In this document: positions 28,311-36,808 of the stretch, piece by piece
How the letters are laid out: the number at the start of each line of letters is the position of its first letter
Position numbering within the stretch: position 1 is the first letter of the stretch
NCBI RefSeq assembly: GCF_003122365.1
Contig: NZ_CP029254.1
Coordinates: 2,676,501 to 2,740,500 of the forward strand
From: Streptomyces spongiicola
Lineage (GTDB): Bacteria > Actinomycetota > Actinomycetes > Streptomycetales > Streptomycetaceae
Direction of reading: 5' to 3'
Length of the DNA: 64,000 nt
Translations under genes and position numbers: made by a program
Notes under the pieces: model-generated
Database searches by the model: none
Told to the model about the DNA's origin: nothing
The model's input: the letters and a program-made list of their open reading frames with translations, nothing else

Positions 28311-29135
28311 GTGGCCGCAGTGAGCGACGAGCCCGTGCCGTCGGACAGCCTGAAGACGTTCGGGGCGTTCGTGCAGGGTCTGCGGGAGCACGCGGGGCTG
28401 ACACGGGAGGTCTTCGCGCCGATGGTGGGCTTCTCCCGGCACACGGTGGCCTCGATCGAGCTGGGCCGCCGGATGCCGGACACGCAGTTCGTGGAGCTGG
28501 CGGAGGTGGCGCTGGGCAACACGGGTGCGCTGCGGCGGGCGTTCGGGCATCTGACGCGGCAGCCGGGACTGGCGTCGTGGTTCCGCGAGTGGGCGCGGCG
28601 GGAGCGGACGGCGGTGAGCCTGTGCACCTACGAGTGCCGGATGGTGCCGGGGCTGCTCCAGTCGGAGGGGTACGCGCGGACGCTCTTCGAGAACGCCGTG
28701 CCGCCGCTGAGCGACGCGCAGGTGGAGGAGCAGCTCAACGCCCGCATGGATAGGCAGCAGTTGCTGAAGGTGAGCCCGAACGTCCCCTTCAGCTTCATCG
28801 TCGCGGAAGCGGTCTTCCGCGAGCGGCTCGGCGGTCCGCAGGTGACGCGGGGGATGCTGAACCATGTGCTGGCGAGTACGGAGCCGAGGAATGTGACGCT
28901 TCAGGTCATGCCGCTGGGATGCGAGTTCCACGCCTGCCTTGACGGCCCGTTGCAGTTGCTGGAGGGACCTGACGGGAAGCGGTACGCCTACTCCGAGGGC
29001 CAGAAGAACGGCCGACTGATCTGCGACCCGAAAGAGGTGGTCCCACTTCAACAGCGCTATGACACACTGCGGTCACAGGCCCTCACCCCCAGCGAGTCCC
29101 GGGGTCTGCTGGAGCGAATCCGAGGAGCGCTATGA
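28311..29135 (+). CDS. XRE-family HTH regulator with DUF5753 domain (second copy)
   Basis: About 274 aa. HTH: LREHAGLTREVFAPMVGFSR then HTVASIELGRRMPD. DUF5753: MVPGLLQSEGYARTLFENAV, ERLGGPQVTRGMLNHVLAST, and CEFHACLDGPLQLLEGPDG. It is a WhiJ-like regulator coupled by ATGA to a DUF397 gene. Three in-frame GTGs (28302, 28311, 28320) are possible; 28311 has GGAGG 8 nt upstream. Confidence 0.88.
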   Translation: MAAVSDEPVPSDSLKTFGAFVQGLREHAGLTREVFAPMVGFSRHTVASIELGRRMPDTQFVELAEVALGNTGALRRAFGHLTRQPGLASWFREWARRERTAVSLCTYECRMVPGLLQSEGYARTLFENAVPPLSDAQVEEQLNARMDRQQLLKVSPNVPFSFIVAEAVFRERLGGPQVTRGMLNHVLASTEPRNVTLQVMPLGCEFHACLDGPLQLLEGPDGKRYAYSEGQKNGRLICDPKEVVPLQQRYDTLRSQALTPSESRGLLERIRGAL

Positions 29136-29377
29136 GCACCGCAGAACTCGCCTGGTTCAAGTCCAGCTACAGCGGCACCGAAGGCGACAGCTGCGTCGAA
29201 GTCGCCCTGGACTGGCACAAGTCCAGCTACAGCAGCGCCCAGGGCGACAGCTGTGTCGAGGTCGCCGCCTGCCCCGGTACCGTCCACGTCCGCGACTCCA
29301 AGGTCCCCGACGGCCCTCGGCTCGCAGTCCCCGCCGCCGTCTGGTCAGCCTTCGTCTCGGCGTACGGCGAAGCCTGA
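29132..29377 (+). CDS. DUF397 protein with duplicated N-terminal module
   Basis: An 81-aa protein. A normal DUF397 reads W-KSSYS...GDSCVEVA...VRDSKVPDGP...W. Here the first half is present twice: WFKSSYSGTEGDSCVEVA at 8-25 and WHKSSYSSAQGDSCVEVA at 28-45, before a single VHVRDSKVPDGP and the C-terminal VWSAFVSAYGEA. The ATG overlaps the XRE stop, and its own 3' end overlaps the convergent acyltransferase gene by 33 nt. Confidence 0.92.
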   Translation: MSTAELAWFKSSYSGTEGDSCVEVALDWHKSSYSSAQGDSCVEVAACPGTVHVRDSKVPDGPRLAVPAAVWSAFVSAYGEA

Positions 29378-30670
29378 CCGTTCCACCAGCCACCAGCCCG
29401 CCAGCGCCGTCGCGACCGCGGCCGGGGCGCTGACCGGCACCGCGATCAGGGTGGCCGTGCGGCCTTCGAGCAGACCGGCGAAGCCGACCATGGACAGGCC
29501 GAGCACTCCGAACAGGCAGAGGGTGATGCCGAGCGCGGCGAGCGGGCCCGAGCCGGGCCGGACCGGTGCGGGTGAGGGCTGTTCGAAGCCGCGGAACGCG
29601 GCGACCAGCAGCGCCGTGAGCAGCGCCGCCGCGGCTATCCGTAGCGGGGTCTGCGCCCACCAGGCGGCCGAGGCCGGTTCGGGCAGCGTGACGCCCGCGG
29701 CGAGCAGCGCGCCGTAGACGCCGAGCATCGCGGTCAGATGCCACAGGAACGCGGTCATGGCGACGCCGTTCGCGGCGACGACGCCGCGCCAGACCCGGGG
29801 CCGGGCCACCAGCCGGGCGCCCGGCCCGCGCAGCAGCTCCACCGCGCCGACCAGCCACAGGCCGTGGCAGAGCAGGGCCAGCGTGGGCGGGGCCATGTTG
29901 GAGACCTTCTCCCCCGGCATGCCGACCATGGACAGCGGGTACGGCCCGGCCGCCACCAGCAGCGCGGCCCCGCCCAGCCCCGTCGCGGCCAGTGCCGAGG
30001 GCAGCCGGAGGCGTCCGTCGGCCCGCAGGAAGCCGAGCTGGTGCACGGCCAGCCAGACGAAGGCGAAGTTCAGGAACTCCACGAAGGGGACACCGAGCAC
30101 GAAGCGGAGCACGTCCACCAGGACCGCGCCGGCGACGAGCGCCCCGAACGCGCTCCAGCCGTAACGCTCGTGCAGCTTCAGCAGCGGCGGGGTGAAGGCG
30201 ACCATCGCCAGATAGATCCCGATGAACCAGAGCGGCTGGGTGACGAGCCGCAGCGAGACACCGGTCAACCCGCCGCCACCGCCGAGCAGTTGCACCAGCA
30301 GCGCCGCCGCGCCCCAGACGAGCACGAAGACCATGGTGGGCCGCAGCAGCCGCCGCAGCCGCGCCCGCAGGAACGCCGCGTACGGCGAGGCGCCGTCGCC
30401 CGCGGGGTGCCTGCGGCGCAGGGAGCGGTAGGAGAGGGCGTGCGAGAAGCCGCCGACGAAGAAGAACACCGGCATGATCTGCAGGGCCCAGGTGAGGAGT
30501 TGGAGTTCCGGCACGACGGCGAGCAGATTGCCGACGCCGTCGGCGGTGACGGCGGCCATCAGCCAGTGCCCCAGCACGACGGTCCCGAGCGAGAGGACCC
30601 TCAGCAGGTCGACATAGCGGTCCCGGGTGTCAGGTGTCGCCTCGGCGAGCGCTCGTACACGTGATCCCAT
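29345..30670 (-). CDS. Membrane acyltransferase (Acyltransferase_3 family)
   Basis: A 441-aa polytopic membrane protein with about ten to eleven hydrophobic segments. The family's opening motif is present: RYVDLLRVLSLGTVVLGHWL (arginine/histidine near TM1), followed by LQIMPVFFFVGGFSHALSYR. Members O-acylate cell-wall glycans, antibiotics or lipids using acyl-CoA; the acceptor is unknown. The C terminus is a further TM pair ending FAVRRDEG. Confidence 0.88.
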   Translation of the reverse strand: MGSRVRALAEATPDTRDRYVDLLRVLSLGTVVLGHWLMAAVTADGVGNLLAVVPELQLLTWALQIMPVFFFVGGFSHALSYRSLRRRHPAGDGASPYAAFLRARLRRLLRPTMVFVLVWGAAALLVQLLGGGGGLTGVSLRLVTQPLWFIGIYLAMVAFTPPLLKLHERYGWSAFGALVAGAVLVDVLRFVLGVPFVEFLNFAFVWLAVHQLGFLRADGRLRLPSALAATGLGGAALLVAAGPYPLSMVGMPGEKVSNMAPPTLALLCHGLWLVGAVELLRGPGARLVARPRVWRGVVAANGVAMTAFLWHLTAMLGVYGALLAAGVTLPEPASAAWWAQTPLRIAAAALLTALLVAAFRGFEQPSPAPVRPGSGPLAALGITLCLFGVLGLSMVGFAGLLEGRTATLIAVPVSAPAAVATALAGWWLVERSGFAVRRDEG

Positions 30671-30894
30671 GCGCCCACGGTCCCGCCCGGGGGCGCATGG
30701 GCGGGAGGGTGTTCGTACTCAACCGGTGCCTGAGTACGCGCGAGAACGCCCGCCTCGCTCGGCTGAGCTGGGTTCGACTCGACTCGACTGGGCTCGACTG
30801 GGCTCAGCTCGGAGGGCTCAGCTCGGACGGCTCACGGCTCACGGCTCACGGCTCACGGCTCACGGCTCACGGCTCACGGCTCACGGCTCACGGC
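30671..30894. other. Repeat-filled spacer downstream of ispE
   Basis: No gene is seen. The stretch carries GGTTCGACTCGACTCGACTG-type hexamer repeats (30772-30805) that grade into the 7-nt array over the ispE stop codon. Confidence 0.7.
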
Positions 30895-30902
30895 TCACGG
30901 CT
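30827..30902. repeat. 7-nt tandem array containing the ispE stop codon
   Basis: About eleven uninterrupted copies of ACGGCTC (TGAGCCG on the coding strand). The ispE stop (30897-30895) is the TGA of the first unit on the coding strand, and the last sense codons CAG CCG are also part of the repeat. Confidence 0.97.
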
Positions 30903-31794
30903 GGAGGATGGTCGCCCCCGGGGCCGGGGCCTCGGCGACACGCGCCGTGCGGCAGGTCCCGGACGCGAGCAGTGTCTCGGCGATCTGCCCCGCCGTGTCC
31001 GCGTCCTTGGCGAGGAACGCCGTCGTCGGCCCCGAGCCCGAGACCAGTGCGGCCAGCGCCCCCGCGTCTATGCCGGTGCGCAGCGTGTCCGCGAGCGACG
31101 GGCGCAGCGAGAGGGCGGCGGGCTGGAGGTCGTTGACGAGTGCGGCGGCCAGCGCGCCCGGGTCGCCGGTGCGCAGGGCGTCCAGCAGCAGCGGGGACGC
31201 CACCGGCGGGGGGACGTCGACGCCGTCGTGGAGCCGGTCGAACTCCCGGTAGACCGCGGGGGTGGACAGCCCCCCGTCGGCGACGGCGAAGACCCAGTGG
31301 AACACCCCGCCGACGGGCAGTGCGGTGAGCCGCTCGCCGCGGCCGGTGCCGAGGGCAGCGCCCCCGACCAGGCTGAACGGCACGTCGCTGCCGAGGTCGG
31401 CGCAGATGTCGAGGAGGTCCTCCCGTGGGGCGCCGGTGGACCAGAGGGCGTCGCAGGCGAGCAGCGCGCCCGCGCCGTCGGCGCTGCCGCCGGCCATGCC
31501 GCCGGCGACGGGGATGTCCTTGTCGATGTGGATGTGCACGGCCGGGTCGATCCCGTACCGGGCGGCGAGCAGCTCCGCGGCGCGCGCGGCGAGGTTCGTC
31601 CGGTCGAGCGGCACCTGGTCCGCGCCGGGGCCCGAGCAGCTCACGGTCAGCGACTCGGCGGGGGTGACGGTGATCTCGTCGTACAGTCCGACGGCCAGGA
31701 ACACGTTGGCCAGGTCGTGGTACCCGTCGTCGCGGACCCCGCCGACGGCCAGCTGGACGTTGACCTTGGCCGGTACCCGTACGGTGACGCTCAC
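30895..31794 (-). CDS. ispE: 4-(cytidine-5'-diphospho)-2-C-methyl-D-erythritol kinase
   Basis: A 299-aa GHMP kinase of the non-mevalonate isoprenoid pathway, phosphorylating CDP-ME at the 2-hydroxyl. Motifs: [20 protein letters not shown] at the N terminus, the ATP loop [20 protein letters not shown], and the C-terminal [17 protein letters not shown] start, overlapping the rsmA stop by GTGA. Third gene of the rpfB-rsmA-ispE unit. Its stop codon is inside a 7-nt repeat array. Confidence 0.96.
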   Translation of the reverse strand: MSVTVRVPAKVNVQLAVGGVRDDGYHDLANVFLAVGLYDEITVTPAESLTVSCSGPGADQVPLDRTNLAARAAELLAARYGIDPAVHIHIDKDIPVAGGMAGGSADGAGALLACDALWSTGAPREDLLDICADLGSDVPFSLVGGAALGTGRGERLTALPVGGVFHWVFAVADGGLSTPAVYREFDRLHDGVDVPPPVASPLLLDALRTGDPGALAAALVNDLQPAALSLRPSLADTLRTGIDAGALAALVSGSGPTTAFLAKDADTAGQIAETLLASGTCRTARVAEAPAPGATILQP

Positions 31795-32702
31795 TTGGCT
31801 CCCCCGACTTCCTTGGCTTCCCCGGCGCCCTTGCCCCCACCGGTTCCCTTGTGCTCCGCGATCCGCGCGAATTCCTCCACCGTCAGCGACTCGCCTCGCG
31901 CCCGCGGCGGGATCCCGGCTCCGACCAGCGCCGCCTCCGCGGCCGCCGGGGAGCCCGCCCAGCCGGCCAGGGCTGCCCGCAACGTCTTGCGGCGCTGTGC
32001 GAAGGCCGCGTCGACGACGGCGAACACCTCGGCCTTGGTGGCGGTGGTCTTCGGCGGCTCGGGGCGCCGGACCAGGGAGACGAGCCCGGAGTCGACGTTG
32101 GGCGCGGGCCAGAAGACGTTCCGGCCGATCGCCCCGGCCCGCTTGACCTCGGCGTACCAGTTCGCCTTCACGGACGGCACGCCGTACACCCTGCTGCCGG
32201 GGCGGGCGGCGAGCCGGTCGGCGACCTCGGCCTGCACCATGACCAGCGTCCGCTCGATGGTCGGGAAGCGGTCCAGCATGTGCAGCAGGACCGGGACGGC
32301 CACGTTGTACGGGAGGTTGGCGACGAGCGCGGTGGGTGCGGGGCCCGGGAGTTCCCGTACCCGCATCGCGTCGGAGTGGACCAGCGTGAAGCGGTCCTTC
32401 CGCTCCGGCATCCGGGCGGCGACCGTCGCGGGGAGCGCGGCGGCGAGCACGTCGTCGATCTCGACCGCGGTCACCCGGTCCGCGGACTCCAGCAGCGCCA
32501 GGGTGAGGGAGCCGAGCCCCGGGCCGACCTCCACGACCACGTCGTCGGGCCGCACCTCGGCGGTGCGGACGATCCGGCGGACGGTGTTGGCGTCGATGAC
32601 GAAGTTCTGGCCGCGCTGCTTGGTGGGGCGTACGCCGAGGGCCGCGGCCAGTTCTCGGACGTCGGCGGGGCCGAGGAGGGCGTCGGGATCGGTGGTGCTC
32701 AC
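31791..32702 (-). CDS. rsmA: 16S rRNA (A1518/A1519) dimethyltransferase
   Basis: A 303-aa KsgA-family enzyme that dimethylates two adjacent adenines in helix 45 of 16S rRNA. Motifs: [37 protein letters not shown] (SAM site), and the catalytic [14 protein letters not shown]. The C-terminal 18 residues are Gly/Lys-rich ([19 protein letters not shown]). GTG start, GTGA overlap with rpfB upstream and with ispE downstream, so the three are translationally coupled. Confidence 0.96.
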   Translation of the reverse strand: MSTTDPDALLGPADVRELAAALGVRPTKQRGQNFVIDANTVRRIVRTAEVRPDDVVVEVGPGLGSLTLALLESADRVTAVEIDDVLAAALPATVAARMPERKDRFTLVHSDAMRVRELPGPAPTALVANLPYNVAVPVLLHMLDRFPTIERTLVMVQAEVADRLAARPGSRVYGVPSVKANWYAEVKRAGAIGRNVFWPAPNVDSGLVSLVRRPEPPKTTATKAEVFAVVDAAFAQRRKTLRAALAGWAGSPAAAEAALVGAGIPPRARGESLTVEEFARIAEHKGTGGGKGAGEAKEVGGAK

Positions 32703-34678
32703 CGGTACAGCCTACGGCCGCAGTGCGGCCACGGACTCGCCCCCCGCTGCACGTAGAGCTTCTTCGCCCGGTACGTCTGCTCCTCCGGGGAGGCGTCCTG
32801 CGGACGGCCGCGGCCGCCCAGCGACCGCCAGGTGGCGGCGTCGAACTGGTAGAGCCCCCCGTAGGTGCCCGACGGATCCACCGCGTCCGGGCGCCCGCCG
32901 GACTCGCACTGCGCGAGAGCCCTCCAGTTCAGCCCCTCGGCGCCCCGGACCGAGTCCGGCAGCCGTCGGGTGCCGGCTCTCACCTGCCGGGTGACCGGCT
33001 CCCGGACGACCTCCTCGGAGAGCTTCCGGGGCTTCTGCCGGACACCGTTCACCGTCCGCACGGCGTAGGTGACCCGCCGTGCGCCCGCGCGGCCCGCCCG
33101 CGCGACGACCTCGGTCCCCCGGTCCAGCCGCGGGTCGTCGGTCCGCACGGTGTCGTAGGGGATGGGCTCCTCCCGGACCTCCTCGGTGTCCCTGATGCGC
33201 ATCACGGTGATCGTCTGGCCGTCGCGGGGGAAGCTGTCCGGAGGTACGGAGGTGGTGTCCTCGCCGGCGAGGGTGATGCCGGCCTCCCGGACGACCTCCC
33301 GTGCGGTCGCCGCGGTCGTTCGGACGGCGCGGGCCCGGCCGTCGGCCATGAGGGTGACGGTCCGCTCGGTCCGTACGGCGACGTCGAGGCCGCCGCGGGA
33401 GATCGCCCGGGATCGCGAGACGGACGTGTACGCGCCGCCGGCCCGGACCCCGACCTGCTGCAGCGCCTCCTCGACGGTGCGGGCGGTCGTCCACACCCGG
33501 CGGCTGCGACCGTCGACGGTGAGGGTGACGGGGCGGCCGAAGCGGACGACGACCTCGTCGCCGTGGCTGAGTTCGGCGCCGGGGTCCGGGGCGACGATGT
33601 CGTGCTCGCCGACGGCGACCCCCTCCTCGTCGAGGAGTTCCTCCACGTCGTCGGCGAACGTGTGCAGGGTGCGGGGGACCCCGTCGACGCTGAGGCGGAC
33701 GGCCTTGTCGGCGGCGACGAAGGCGGTCGTGCCGCCCGCGAGGAAGGCGACGACGAGGGCCTGCGGGATGAGGCGGCGCAGGCCGTCGGGGCCGACACGC
33801 AGGACCGAGGCGCGCCTGCGGCGGCGGGCGGCGCGGCGGGCCTCGGCGCGGCCGCCGGACGGGACGGGGGCGTAGGAGGCCGAGGAGGCAGAGGAGGCGG
33901 CAGGGGTGTGCGCCGTGGTCCCGGCGACGGGAGACGAGGTCCAGCTGACGAGTGTCGGTGCCTCCGAAACGACCCTCGGGGTCTCCGAAGCGGACGTCGC
34001 GAACTCGAAGACCGGACCCGCCGGTTCGAAGACCGGACCCGCCGGTTCGAAGACCGGACCCGCGGGCCCGGAGACGGGACTCGCATTCCCCGGAACCGGC
34101 CCCGCAGACCCGGAGACGAGCGTCGCAGACCCGGAGACGGGGGGCGTGTCCCAACAGGCGAGCGTAGGGGCCTCGGAGCAGCCCGGCCTCACAGCCTCGC
34201 GGGCGGGTGCGCCTACCGGTCCGGGTCCGGGTGCGCCTGCGGGGCCGGGTCCGGAGACCGGTCCGGGTCTGCCTACGGGGCCGGGTCCGGGTGCGCCTGC
34301 GGGGCCGGGTCCGGAGACCGGTCCGGGTCTGCCTACGGGGCCGGGTCTGCCTACGGATCCAGGTGCGCCTACCGGTCCGGGTCCGCCTACCGGTCCGGAT
34401 CCGGGTGCGCCTACCGGTCCGGATCCGGGTCCGCCTACGGATCCGGGCGACGTGGTCCCACAGGCTGAGGAGCAACCGCACGGACTCTCGGGTGGACCGG
34501 GCCGGAAAGCCGGGACCGTCGGCGCGTACGGTGACACCGCCGCGGCCAGGCCGTGGGGCGGCACCCTGACGGGCGCCGACGGCACGGGCGGCGGCGGCAC
34601 GGGCGGCGGGGGCTCCTTGAGCCGGGCGGCGCGGCGACCGCCGCGCGCGGCACGGTGACTGCCCTGCGAAGTGCTCAC
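32699..34678 (-). CDS. rpfB: Resuscitation-promoting factor RpfB-like, with expanded N-terminal tail
   Basis: A 659-aa membrane-anchored muralytic enzyme. From about residue 300: a signal-anchor ([20 protein letters not shown]), three DUF348 repeats (for example [20 protein letters not shown]), a G5 domain ([20 protein letters not shown] onward), and the C-terminal transglycosylase ([34 protein letters not shown]) with its catalytic Glu. It cleaves peptidoglycan during spore germination and regrowth. The first ~290 residues, predicted cytoplasmic, are Pro/Gly-rich repeats ([27 protein letters not shown]), much longer than the tail I recall for the S. coelicolor protein. GTG start. Confidence 0.92.
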   Translation of the reverse strand: MSTSQGSHRAARGGRRAARLKEPPPPVPPPPVPSAPVRVPPHGLAAAVSPYAPTVPAFRPGPPESPCGCSSACGTTSPGSVGGPGSGPVGAPGSGPVGGPGPVGAPGSVGRPGPVGRPGPVSGPGPAGAPGPGPVGRPGPVSGPGPAGAPGPGPVGAPAREAVRPGCSEAPTLACWDTPPVSGSATLVSGSAGPVPGNASPVSGPAGPVFEPAGPVFEPAGPVFEFATSASETPRVVSEAPTLVSWTSSPVAGTTAHTPAASSASSASYAPVPSGGRAEARRAARRRRRASVLRVGPDGLRRLIPQALVVAFLAGGTTAFVAADKAVRLSVDGVPRTLHTFADDVEELLDEEGVAVGEHDIVAPDPGAELSHGDEVVVRFGRPVTLTVDGRSRRVWTTARTVEEALQQVGVRAGGAYTSVSRSRAISRGGLDVAVRTERTVTLMADGRARAVRTTAATAREVVREAGITLAGEDTTSVPPDSFPRDGQTITVMRIRDTEEVREEPIPYDTVRTDDPRLDRGTEVVARAGRAGARRVTYAVRTVNGVRQKPRKLSEEVVREPVTRQVRAGTRRLPDSVRGAEGLNWRALAQCESGGRPDAVDPSGTYGGLYQFDAATWRSLGGRGRPQDASPEEQTYRAKKLYVQRGASPWPHCGRRLYR

Positions 34679-34781
34679 GAGGCCCGGACCCTAGCCGCTG
34701 ATCGTCACTCTCCAAAGCAGGCCGGTCACCCGGTGTCGCCACGCCATGCCAGAAAGGCTCGGAAATGTGACGATTCGTTAC
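34679..34781. promoter_or_regulatory. Short rpfB upstream region with an AT-containing hairpin
   Basis: Only about 100 nt separate rpfB from the tatD stop. A hairpin TTACC-TACT-GGTAA flanked by GATTCG/TCGAAT (34771-34797) overlaps the tatD stop codon and may end the tatD transcript. The gap is too short for the c-di-AMP riboswitch known upstream of other Streptomyces rpf genes. Confidence 0.4.
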
Positions 34782-35711
34782 CTACTGGTAATCGAATGCG
34801 CGAGCCGTGTTCGAAGCAATCGCCTCCGACATGGCGTCCTCGTCGATCCCCCGCACCGCGGCCATCGCGCGGACCGTGACCGGAACGAGATACGGCGCGT
34901 TGGGCCGGCCGCGGTAGGGCGCGGGTGTCAGAAACGGCGCGTCCGTCTCCACGAGGACGAGTTCCAGCGGGGCGACGGCGAGCGCGTCCCGCAGCGGCCG
35001 GGCGTTCTTGAAGGTGACATTGCCCGCGAAGGACATGAAGTACCCGGCGTCGGCGCAGACCCGCGCCATCTCCGCGTCGCCCGAGTAGCAGTGGAAGACG
35101 GTGCGCTCGGGGGCGCCCTCCTCGGTCAGGATCCGCAGGACGTCGGCGTGGGCGTCGCGGTCGTGGATGACGAGGGCCTTGCCGTGCCGCTTGGCGATCT
35201 CGATATGGGCGCGGAAGGACCGCTCCTGGGCGGCGATGCCCTCCGGACCCGTACGGAAGTGGTCGAGCCCGGTCTCGCCGACGGCCCGCACCTGCTCGAG
35301 TCCCGCCAGCCGGTCGATCTCCGCGAGTGCCTCGTCCAGCGCGGCGCCCCCGCCGCCCGGCCTCCCGGCCTGCCGGGGCCGTCCCGCCCGTGCCCCACCA
35401 CCGTCCTGGGCCGGGCCGCTCTGCGACGCCCCCTCGGCCGGGACACCGTGGACGATGCGCGGAGCCTCGTTCGGGTGAAGCGCGACCGCCGCGTGGACGT
35501 TCTCGTACCGGGCCGCCGTCTCGGCCGCCCAGCGCGACCCGTCGATGTCGCAGCCCACCTGGACGACGGTCGTCACACCGGCCTTCGCCGCCTTCTCCAG
35601 CGCCTCCTCGACGGTGCCGCTCTGCATGTCCAGATGGGTGTGCGAGTCGGCGACCGGCACGGCCAGCGGCGCGGGCGCGGGCGGAGGGGTGTCGTTGGAC
35701 TTGGCACTCAT
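34782..35711 (-). CDS. tatD: TatD-family metal-dependent DNase
   Basis: A 309-aa TIM-barrel hydrolase. Metal-binding residues are visible in VADSHTHLDM, the AVGETGLDHFR segment, VIHDRDAHADVL, FHCYSGDAEMA and VLVETDAPFLTPAPYRG. An insertion after NEAPRIVHGVPAEG (about 33 residues, Gly/Arg-rich: ARAGRPRQAGRPGGGG) is not part of the usual fold. ATG at 35711, where the text reads MSAKSNDTPP; a GTG two codons before is possible. Role: 3'-5' exonuclease in DNA repair (family knowledge). Confidence 0.93.
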   Translation of the reverse strand: MSAKSNDTPPPAPAPLAVPVADSHTHLDMQSGTVEEALEKAAKAGVTTVVQVGCDIDGSRWAAETAARYENVHAAVALHPNEAPRIVHGVPAEGASQSGPAQDGGGARAGRPRQAGRPGGGGAALDEALAEIDRLAGLEQVRAVGETGLDHFRTGPEGIAAQERSFRAHIEIAKRHGKALVIHDRDAHADVLRILTEEGAPERTVFHCYSGDAEMARVCADAGYFMSFAGNVTFKNARPLRDALAVAPLELVLVETDAPFLTPAPYRGRPNAPYLVPVTVRAMAAVRGIDEDAMSEAIASNTARAFDYQ

Positions 35712-35861
35712 GACCACGATCGTACGAGGACCATGGCCATGGCCTCACTCACGGACGCGGAGACCCCCGGGAGGCCCGCTCGACGACCCGCCCGCAACCG
35801 GGGCCTCTACCCTCTGCCCTTCGGCGGTCCCCTTCCCGCCGCCACCGTTCGAGGGGCCCGA

Positions 35862-36734
35862 TCAGCGGCCCGCTCCCGCCGCGTTCCTCGCCCCCGCGTT
35901 CTTCGCCGCCACGACCGCGTCGAACACCTCGCGCTTGGGCAGGCCCGCCTCGGCGGCCACCGCCGCGATGGCCTCCTTGCGCCGCTCGCCCGCCTCCTCG
36001 CGGACCCGCACCCTGCGCACCAGCTCGTCCGCGTCGAGGTCGGAGGGGCCCGGGGCCGGGGCGCCCTCCACGACGACGGTGATCTCCCCGCGCACCCCCT
36101 CGGCCGCCCAGGCCGCCAGCTCGCCGAGCCCGCCGCGCCTGACCTCCTCGTACGTCTTCGTCAGCTCCCGGCAGACCGCGGCCCGCCGATCGGCGCCGAA
36201 CACCTCGGCCATCGCGGCGAGCGTGTCGTCGAGCCGGTGCGGCGCCTCGAAGTAGACGAGGGTGCGGCGCTCGTCCGCCACCTCGCGCAACCTGCCGAGC
36301 CGCTCGCCCGCCTTGCGCGGCAGGAAGCCCTCGAAGCAGAACCGGTCCACCGGCAGCCCCGACAGGGCGAGCGCGGTCAGCACGGCGGACGGGCCGGGCA
36401 CGGCGGTGACCCTGATGTCCTTCTCCACGGCCGCGGCGACCAGCCGGTAGCCGGGGTCGGACACCGACGGCATCCCGGCGTCGGTGACGAGCAGCACCCT
36501 GGCCCCGCCCTCCAGCGCCTCCACCAGCTCCGGCGTACGGGCGGACTCGTTGCCCTCGAAATAGGACACCACCCGGCCGCGGGTCTGCACGCCCAGCGCC
36601 TGGGTGAGGCGGCGCAGCCGGCGGGTGTCCTCCGCGGCGACCACGTCGGCGTTCTCCAGCTCGGCCGCCAGCCGCGGCGGGGCGTCCGCCGCGTCGCCGA
36701 TGGGGGTCCCTGCCAGTACGAGTGTTCCAGTCAC
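35862..36734 (-). CDS. rsmI: 16S rRNA (cytidine1402-2'-O)-methyltransferase
   Basis: A 290-aa SAM-dependent tetrapyrrole-methylase-fold enzyme: LVLAGTPIGDAADAPPRLAA, VVAAEDTRRLRRL, LLVTDAGMPSVSDPGYRLV, VPGPSAVLTALALSGLP. It modifies C1402 of 16S rRNA with RsmH. The GTG at 36734 starts VTGTLVLAGTPIG; a duplicated GTG-ACT-GGA four codons upstream (36746) is an alternative. It is divergent from pmt across 74 nt. Confidence 0.95.
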   Translation of the reverse strand: MTGTLVLAGTPIGDAADAPPRLAAELENADVVAAEDTRRLRRLTQALGVQTRGRVVSYFEGNESARTPELVEALEGGARVLLVTDAGMPSVSDPGYRLVAAAVEKDIRVTAVPGPSAVLTALALSGLPVDRFCFEGFLPRKAGERLGRLREVADERRTLVYFEAPHRLDDTLAAMAEVFGADRRAAVCRELTKTYEEVRRGGLGELAAWAAEGVRGEITVVVEGAPAPGPSDLDADELVRRVRVREEAGERRKEAIAAVAAEAGLPKREVFDAVVAAKNAGARNAAGAGR

Positions 36735-36808
36735 CGATCCAGTCACAGGAGCAATCCTCGCAGGGCGGGCCACGCCCCTCGCACAGACGCGTTCCCTACG
36801 ATGGCGCG

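Noticed and set aside
34679..34781. c-di-AMP (ydaO-type) riboswitch upstream of rpfB
   Set aside because: Only about 100 nt are available and the conserved core is not visible.
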